A DNA stretch of 9,149 nt from Aquificaceae bacterium. GTDB taxonomy: Bacteria; Aquificota; Aquificia; Aquificales; Aquificaceae. Below, in pieces: positions 5,371 through 9,149 of the stretch (the first letter of the stretch is position 1; every line of letters starts with the position of its first letter). The notes below the pieces were generated by a model. It saw nothing but the letters and a program-made list of their open reading frames with translations, made no database searches and was not told where the DNA came from. The stretch lies in contig WFYM01000081.1 of NCBI GenBank assembly GCA_015490115.1, positions 1-9,149 of the forward strand. The letters are read 5' to 3'. The translations under genes and the position numbers were made by a program.

Positions 5371-6655
5371 ACACTTCAGAAGGATCGACGAAGAGATCGT
5401 CTCCACTATGTGGAAGCCGGGGAAACTATACTGGCTTACACTTCTTTTCTTCTTCCTGCTGTTTCTGTGGGGTTTTGCGGTTTACGTTTACCTCTTGAAG
5501 AAGGGTCTGGGTGTAACCGGACTGAACTATACGGTAAACTGGGGTGTCTTCATAGCGTCCTTCGTTTACTGGATAGGTCTTTCCCACTCCGGAACCCTCT
5601 TGTCCGCTATCCTCCTCATATTCAGGGCGAAGTGGAGGGTCGCCTTCAACAGAACTTCGGAAGCCATGACCGTTTTTACCGTTATGACGGGAGGACTCTT
5701 CCCTATAATACACGCGGGAAGACCTTGGAAGATATACTGGCTTTTTCCCTATGACTACGGTAGGGAAGTTTGGCCCAACTTCAAATCGGCACTTGTGTGG
5801 GATGTCTTCGCCATAGTCTCATACCTCACGGTCAGCATCATATTCCTTTACGTAGGTATGATCCCGGACCTGGCCGTCGTGAGCAAGTACTCGACAGGTC
5901 TCAAAAAGAAGATCTACAGTTTTCTCTCACTCGGGTGGAAGGGAACCCACAAGCAGTGGCAAAACTACAACAGGGCTGTTCTCTTCCTCGCAGCTATAGT
6001 TACACCTCTTGCGGTTTCCGTTCACTCCGTCGTTTCCACGGACTTTGCCATTTCCGTAATGCCCGGTTGGCACTCGACCCTCTTCCCGCCTTACTTCGTA
6101 GCGGGTGCTATATTCTCGGGCATATCACTGATAATACTTTTGACCGTTCCCGTAAGACACTTCATGGGTCTCCATAAGTACATAACCGTTGATGACTTCG
6201 AGAGACTGGCAAAACTGCTGTTGGCGGTCTCTCTGGTGATGACGTATGCTTACACGGTCGAATACGCAATTCCGTTCTACACGGAAAATGAGGTCGAGAA
6301 GTACCAGTATGTCCACAGACTTGTCGGTGACTTTGCACCCTTCTTCTGGACCATGGTTGTTTGCAACTGTGTGGTTCCACTTTTTCTGTTCATAAGAAAG
6401 CTAAGAAGAAGTATTCCTTTCTTGATGTTCTGCTCCTTCCTCGTCCAAGTAGGTATGTATCTCGAAAGGTACATCCTCACCATAGCCACGCTTGAGAGGG
6501 AATACACACCCTACGCTTGGACGGACTACATACCCAGTTTCGTTGAGATCTCGATCTTCTTAGGTAGCATAGGCTGGTTCATGATGCTCTTCCTCGTCTT
6601 TGTAAAGCTGTTTCCTCCTATAGCAATAGCGGAGCTGAAGGAGGCGGGAAGATGA
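5351..6655 (+). CDS. actC: ACIII subunit C: NrfD/PsrC-family quinol-site membrane protein
   Basis: A 434-aa polytopic membrane protein with about ten predicted helices (first at about 27-48, last at about 398-420). Strongly ActC-like stretches are WGVFIASFVYWIGLSHSGT (64-82), IIHAGRPWKIYWLFPYD (119-135) and VHSVVSTDFAISVMPGWHST (224-243). A later VGMYLERYIL (367-376) also fits. Polar residues set in these helices (H79, H121, H225, D231) are candidates for the quinol pocket and a proton path. In ACIII, ActC oxidises menaquinol near the periplasmic face and hands electrons to the ActB clusters. The ATG at 5351 overlaps the actB end by 20 bp, with GGAGGAAGG shortly upstream. The stop overlaps the actD start as ATGA, so translation is probably coupled on both sides. 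Confidence 0.93.
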   Translation: MSVKNSEHFRRIDEEIVSTMWKPGKLYWLTLLFFFLLFLWGFAVYVYLLKKGLGVTGLNYTVNWGVFIASFVYWIGLSHSGTLLSAILLIFRAKWRVAFNRTSEAMTVFTVMTGGLFPIIHAGRPWKIYWLFPYDYGREVWPNFKSALVWDVFAIVSYLTVSIIFLYVGMIPDLAVVSKYSTGLKKKIYSFLSLGWKGTHKQWQNYNRAVLFLAAIVTPLAVSVHSVVSTDFAISVMPGWHSTLFPPYFVAGAIFSGISLIILLTVPVRHFMGLHKYITVDDFERLAKLLLAVSLVMTYAYTVEYAIPFYTENEVEKYQYVHRLVGDFAPFFWTMVVCNCVVPLFLFIRKLRRSIPFLMFCSFLVQVGMYLERYILTIATLEREYTPYAWTDYIPSFVEISIFLGSIGWFMMLFLVFVKLFPPIAIAELKEAGR

Positions 6656-7059
6656 GGGAGTTAGTCTACAACTCCGAGGAAGAGTTCCTCAGCGGTCTGA
6701 GGGAAATAGTAAAACAAGTCGATCCCAAAAAGATAAAGGTGGTCATGCCGTATCACATCGAAGAGGTCGAGGAGATACTGAGACTAAAAGACAGCAAGGT
6801 TAAATTCTTCACACTGGTGGGATGTGTTGTGGGATGTATCATCGGCTTTGCCCTCACCGTATGGACCTCCCTCTCTTGGCCCATGATAGTCGGGGGAAAA
6901 CCACCCGTTACGCTGGTCCCTTACGTCATAATAGCCTTCGAGTTGACCGCCCTCCTGGGCGGTATTCTGACCACATTGGGCTTTTTTATCCTTTCAAGGG
7001 AAAAGGGAAACGTAGAGATAGGTAGCGACAGATTTATAATCTACGTGGAGGAAAACTGA
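6652..7059 (+). CDS. actD: ACIII subunit D (DUF3341 family), short form
   Basis: A 135-aa protein with a soluble N-terminal half and two membrane helices (about 52-75 and 89-113). It matches the ActD/DUF3341 layout: a small domain ending near HIEEVEEILRLKDSKVKFFT, a glycine-rich first helix (VGCVVGCIIGFALTVWTS), a loop WPMIVGGKPP, and a second helix beginning VPYVIIAFELTALLGGI. The loop and the FELT motif are characteristic. It is shorter than typical ActD proteins, mainly in the N-terminal and C-terminal tails. ActD is a structural subunit that packs against the membrane core of ACIII; no catalytic role is established. The start is fixed by the ATGA overlap with actC and the stop lies one base before the actF ATG. 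Confidence 0.88.
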   Translation: MRELVYNSEEEFLSGLREIVKQVDPKKIKVVMPYHIEEVEEILRLKDSKVKFFTLVGCVVGCIIGFALTVWTSLSWPMIVGGKPPVTLVPYVIIAFELTALLGGILTTLGFFILSREKGNVEIGSDRFIIYVEEN

Positions 7060-7060
7060 G

Positions 7061-8053
7061 ATGAGAAACTACGTAACCTTCGGAGTGGTTTTGGCTCTCA
7101 TGCTCGTTTCTCTCCCCGTGGACGGGGGAGCGTCCCTTATCTTCTCTTACTCCTTTTGGACATCCCTGAGTCTCGGGAGCGTAGCTCTTGTTATGCTCGT
7201 AGAACTCGGAGGAGGGAGGTGGCTCGATCCCGTCAGACACAGACTCCTCTCCTTGCACTCCCTCCTCATACCACTTGCGATTTCTTTGATTCTCCTGTAT
7301 CCCTTCGTTGATGAACTCTACCCTTGGGTCGGAAGAAGGGAAGGACCGTGGTTTGATCCCCGTTTCTTCATACTCAGAAACGTAGTCTTTATCCTCCTCT
7401 CCTACATCACCGCCCGTCTCTACGTGAATACCGGAAAGCAGAGATACGCCGTCCTTTACCTCTTGAGTGCCTCCGTTGCTGTTTCTCTCCTTGCCTTTGA
7501 CGTGATCATGTCCCTGGAGTACCCCTGGATAAGCACACTCTTTGGAGGATACATGGCTATCAGCTCACTGTATGCGGGCTCGGCCCTCGGTTCTCTCTTC
7601 TACTCCGTTGAAAAGAACACAAACAAAGAGAACGTTTGGAAAATGAACACCTTCTGTTCAGCCTTCAGCATACCCTGGGCTTACGCTGTTTACTTTCAGT
7701 ACATGCTCATCTGGATAGCGAACATCTCTGAGGAAGTTTCGTTCCTGCTAAAGAGAACAGAAACTTCACCCTTCAGGGAACTTTCCGTGTTCACCTTCTT
7801 ACTTCTCTTTGTAGTTCCCTTCACCATCCTCATAATAAGGAGGGTGAAAACAAGCCATCTGGGAGGAGCGATCCTCTCTTCCTGTGTTCTGTGCGGTCTC
7901 ATCCTCCAGTTTGCGATCCTTTGTTACCCTTCAGCAAAGTTCAACGTTTTGATGTCAAGCTTTATTTTCGTCGCGTACCTGTTCCATTTTGTAGTAAACC
8001 TTAAAGTCGAGAGGAAACTAATTACTTTTTGTGACACCTCAGACAAAGTATAG
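7061..8053 (+). CDS. actF: ACIII subunit F: second NrfD-like membrane protein
   Basis: A 330-aa membrane protein with about ten predicted helices (approximate centres at residues 11, 39, 73, 112, 139, 172, 210, 250, 278 and 305). ActF-like landmarks are FDVIMSLEYPWISTLFGGY (146-164) and YMLIWIANISEEVSFLLKR (214-232), close in pattern to the family's conserved W-S-T-x-F-G and I-W-x-x-N-x-P/S-E-E motifs. ActF is a structural homologue of ActC that does not receive electrons directly and has been proposed to help move protons. It is short compared with many ActF proteins. The ATG follows the actD stop after one base, with GGAGG about 10 nt upstream. The last 32 bp overlap the end of a convergent cytochrome gene, and the C-terminal residues ITFCDTSDKV are opposite that gene's last haem motif. 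No actE lies between actD and actF. Confidence 0.87.
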   Translation: MRNYVTFGVVLALMLVSLPVDGGASLIFSYSFWTSLSLGSVALVMLVELGGGRWLDPVRHRLLSLHSLLIPLAISLILLYPFVDELYPWVGRREGPWFDPRFFILRNVVFILLSYITARLYVNTGKQRYAVLYLLSASVAVSLLAFDVIMSLEYPWISTLFGGYMAISSLYAGSALGSLFYSVEKNTNKENVWKMNTFCSAFSIPWAYAVYFQYMLIWIANISEEVSFLLKRTETSPFRELSVFTFLLLFVVPFTILIIRRVKTSHLGGAILSSCVLCGLILQFAILCYPSAKFNVLMSSFIFVAYLFHFVVNLKVERKLITFCDTSDKV

Positions 8054-8945
8054 CTTCCCCGGAATAGTCGTTTTGGAAGAAGAACCTGTAGTTCGAAGCG
8101 TGAGGATTGTGGCATCCCGTGCATGTAAGCTCGCGTCCGGGTCTTGCAGGATCGGGTTTCCCCGATATAGGATGTGCACTTCCAAAGACAAAACCAGAAA
8201 GTGGGTGCTTTTCCACCCTCTTTTCACTATGGCACGTTGTGCAAAGATCCAAGATCTGCTTCCTCAGGAAGAACCTGTGTTCCGATGAGTGGGGATTATG
8301 ACATATGTTACACCTGCCCGTTGAGGGAGGTCCATGTATATACTTCTTTTTAAGCCATGTTTCCTTCCTGTCTCCGTGACACAGATAGCAGGTTTCGGAA
8401 ATAGGCTCAGCCCATGCGTACTTTGAGTCCTTACCCCCGGTGTGGCATAAAGTACAGCCGAGAACAGCCGGAGGGTGTTGGAACTTCCTCTCTATGAGTT
8501 TGGGGTGGCAACTCTTACAAGTTTCCTGTTCTCCGTTAAGCTTGTGACACTTTGCACAAAGAGACTCATTTCTGGAGGTGTGGAATCTGAAGACTTTAAA
8601 GTCTTTCGGTGGCACGTTTCCCTCGGGAAAGACCTGGGAGACCATAAAGATCCTGACCGTTTTAACCCGGACCTTCCCCTTCCCGTCAACAGCTCTTACC
8701 TCTATTAGGTTCTCTCCGGGTTTTATCTTTACCGTTTTACAATAAGTGTCTCTCTCTTCCAGCTTCAGAGGAATCTCGCTACCGTTAGCTTTCAAGCTGA
8801 GCTCCTTTATTTTTTTGGGGTCTACTTTTATAACAACTGAAACAAACTCCTCTTCAAAGATACTTTTCTCCTTCGGGAATAGTATTTCAAGACCCCATCC
8901 TAAAAAGAACTTACATAGGATTAACAATAGGCTTAACCCTATCAT
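8022..8945 (-). CDS. Octahaem cytochrome c, doubled-CXXCH family, with N-terminal beta-rich domain
   Basis: A 307-aa exported multihaem protein. A hydrophobic N-terminus (MIGLSLLLILCKFFLGWG) is a signal or membrane anchor. Residues about 33-105 hold no cysteine pairs and have a beta pattern ending GENLIEVRAVDGKGKVRVKT, reminiscent of Ig-like domains of surface proteins. Eight CXXCH sites follow, at C130, C143, C164, C186, C212, C235, C275 and C301. The sites at C212/C235 and C275/C301 belong to two copies of CXXCHNPH(S/A)S-x(2)-RFF...CXXCH, the doubled-CXXCH signature. It likely conducts electrons in the periplasm or at the surface; the partner is unknown. The ATG at 8943-8945 was chosen over an upstream GTG because AGGAGG (8950-8955) lies 4 nt before it and the hydrophobic stretch begins there. 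It overlaps the upstream cytochrome gene by 35 bp and actF by 32 bp. Confidence 0.88.
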   Translation of the reverse strand: MIGLSLLLILCKFFLGWGLEILFPKEKSIFEEEFVSVVIKVDPKKIKELSLKANGSEIPLKLEERDTYCKTVKIKPGENLIEVRAVDGKGKVRVKTVRIFMVSQVFPEGNVPPKDFKVFRFHTSRNESLCAKCHKLNGEQETCKSCHPKLIERKFQHPPAVLGCTLCHTGGKDSKYAWAEPISETCYLCHGDRKETWLKKKYIHGPPSTGRCNICHNPHSSEHRFFLRKQILDLCTTCHSEKRVEKHPLSGFVFGSAHPISGKPDPARPGRELTCTGCHNPHASNYRFFFQNDYSGEAILCLRCHKK

Positions 8946-9149
8946 AGCCCCTCCTCGGATGACAAAGAGGTCCGCAGAACCCACCGTTTTCGGTGGGCGT
9001 GTAGTTGAGGGGGAACCTTACCTTACCGAAGACTTCGGTAAATTCCCTTATATGGTGCTGGAGTCCGTTCGTCGCATGCCAATCGTGGCAGTCCCTGCAT
9101 GTTATCCCCTTTTCTTTGTTCACGTGAACCCAATGGAGACTTTTTTTCC
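8911..9149 (-). CDS. C-terminal end of a multihaem cytochrome c (5' end outside window)
   Basis: The reading frame is open to the right edge, so only about 78 C-terminal residues are seen. They contain one normal haem site, CRDCH (codons at 9085-9099), and a CGPLCH (8959-8976), a CX3CH spacing that may be a non-standard haem site. Several histidines (HWVHV, HDWH, LQHHIREF) could be axial ligands. A GTG inside the frame at 9121-9123 is unlikely to be the start because the frame continues upstream with plausible sequence (KKSLHWVH) and no signal peptide lies near it. It precedes the octahaem gene with a 35-bp overlap and is probably in the same transcript. Haem number and family cannot be judged from this piece. 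Confidence 0.7.
   Translation of the reverse strand, partial: KKSLHWVHVNKEKGITCRDCHDWHATNGLQHHIREFTEVFGKVRFPLNYTPTENGGFCGPLCHPRRGYDRVKPIVNPM

Noticed and set aside
2539..6655. Polysulfide, thiosulfate or nitrite reductase (Psr/Phs/Nrf type) identity for actB-actC
   Set aside because: Fusion of the molybdopterin-like and iron-sulfur halves, the C-x2-T [3Fe-4S] motif, the pentahaem subunit and the following actD and actF fit ACIII. The retained N-terminal cysteines are reported as a finding rather than used to rename the gene.

Overview
The window looks like chromosomal DNA from a deep-branching, probably thermophilic, anaerobic or microaerophilic bacterium. Arginine is mostly AGG/AGA, isoleucine is often ATA, genes are tightly packed with many start/stop overlaps, and multihaem cytochromes sit beside CRISPR adaptation genes. 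Aquificota or a Thermodesulfobacteriota-like lineage would fit. This is inference from style, not from a marker gene.

Left part (1-1308, minus strand): a CRISPR adaptation cassette read leftward as cas2, cas1 and a second, different cas2-like gene cut by the window edge. The genes overlap, which suggests translational coupling. No interference gene is visible. Middle (1309-1980): about 670 bp with no convincing gene. It holds an AT-rich leader-like stretch with several dyads, a short decayed CRISPR array of three imperfect 35-nt repeats, and a perfect-consensus sigma-70 promoter firing rightward.

Right part (1981-8053, plus strand): a compact five-gene operon for an Alternative Complex III (ACIII) type quinol-cytochrome c oxidoreductase: actA (pentahaem cytochrome lipoprotein), actB (fused molybdopterin-oxidoreductase-like and iron-sulfur protein), actC (NrfD-like quinone-site membrane protein), actD (DUF3341) and actF (second NrfD-like membrane protein). 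No monohaem actE is present. Quinol electrons would enter at ActC, pass through four clusters in the C-terminal half of ActB, and reach the five ActA haems. ActB also keeps a full N-terminal four-cysteine motif that, as I recall, the characterised ACIII proteins lack.

Far right (8022-9149, minus strand): two overlapping multihaem cytochrome c genes face the act operon, an octahaem doubled-CXXCH protein with an N-terminal beta-rich domain and the C-terminal end of another cytochrome. They converge on actF and overlap it by 32 bp. Their position makes them candidate redox partners of the ACIII-like complex.

The most noteworthy points are the extra cluster site in ActB, the cas2-cas1-cas2 arrangement, the decayed mini-CRISPR placed just before the act promoter, the apparently leaderless actA start, and the cytochrome module next to an ACIII that lacks ActE.
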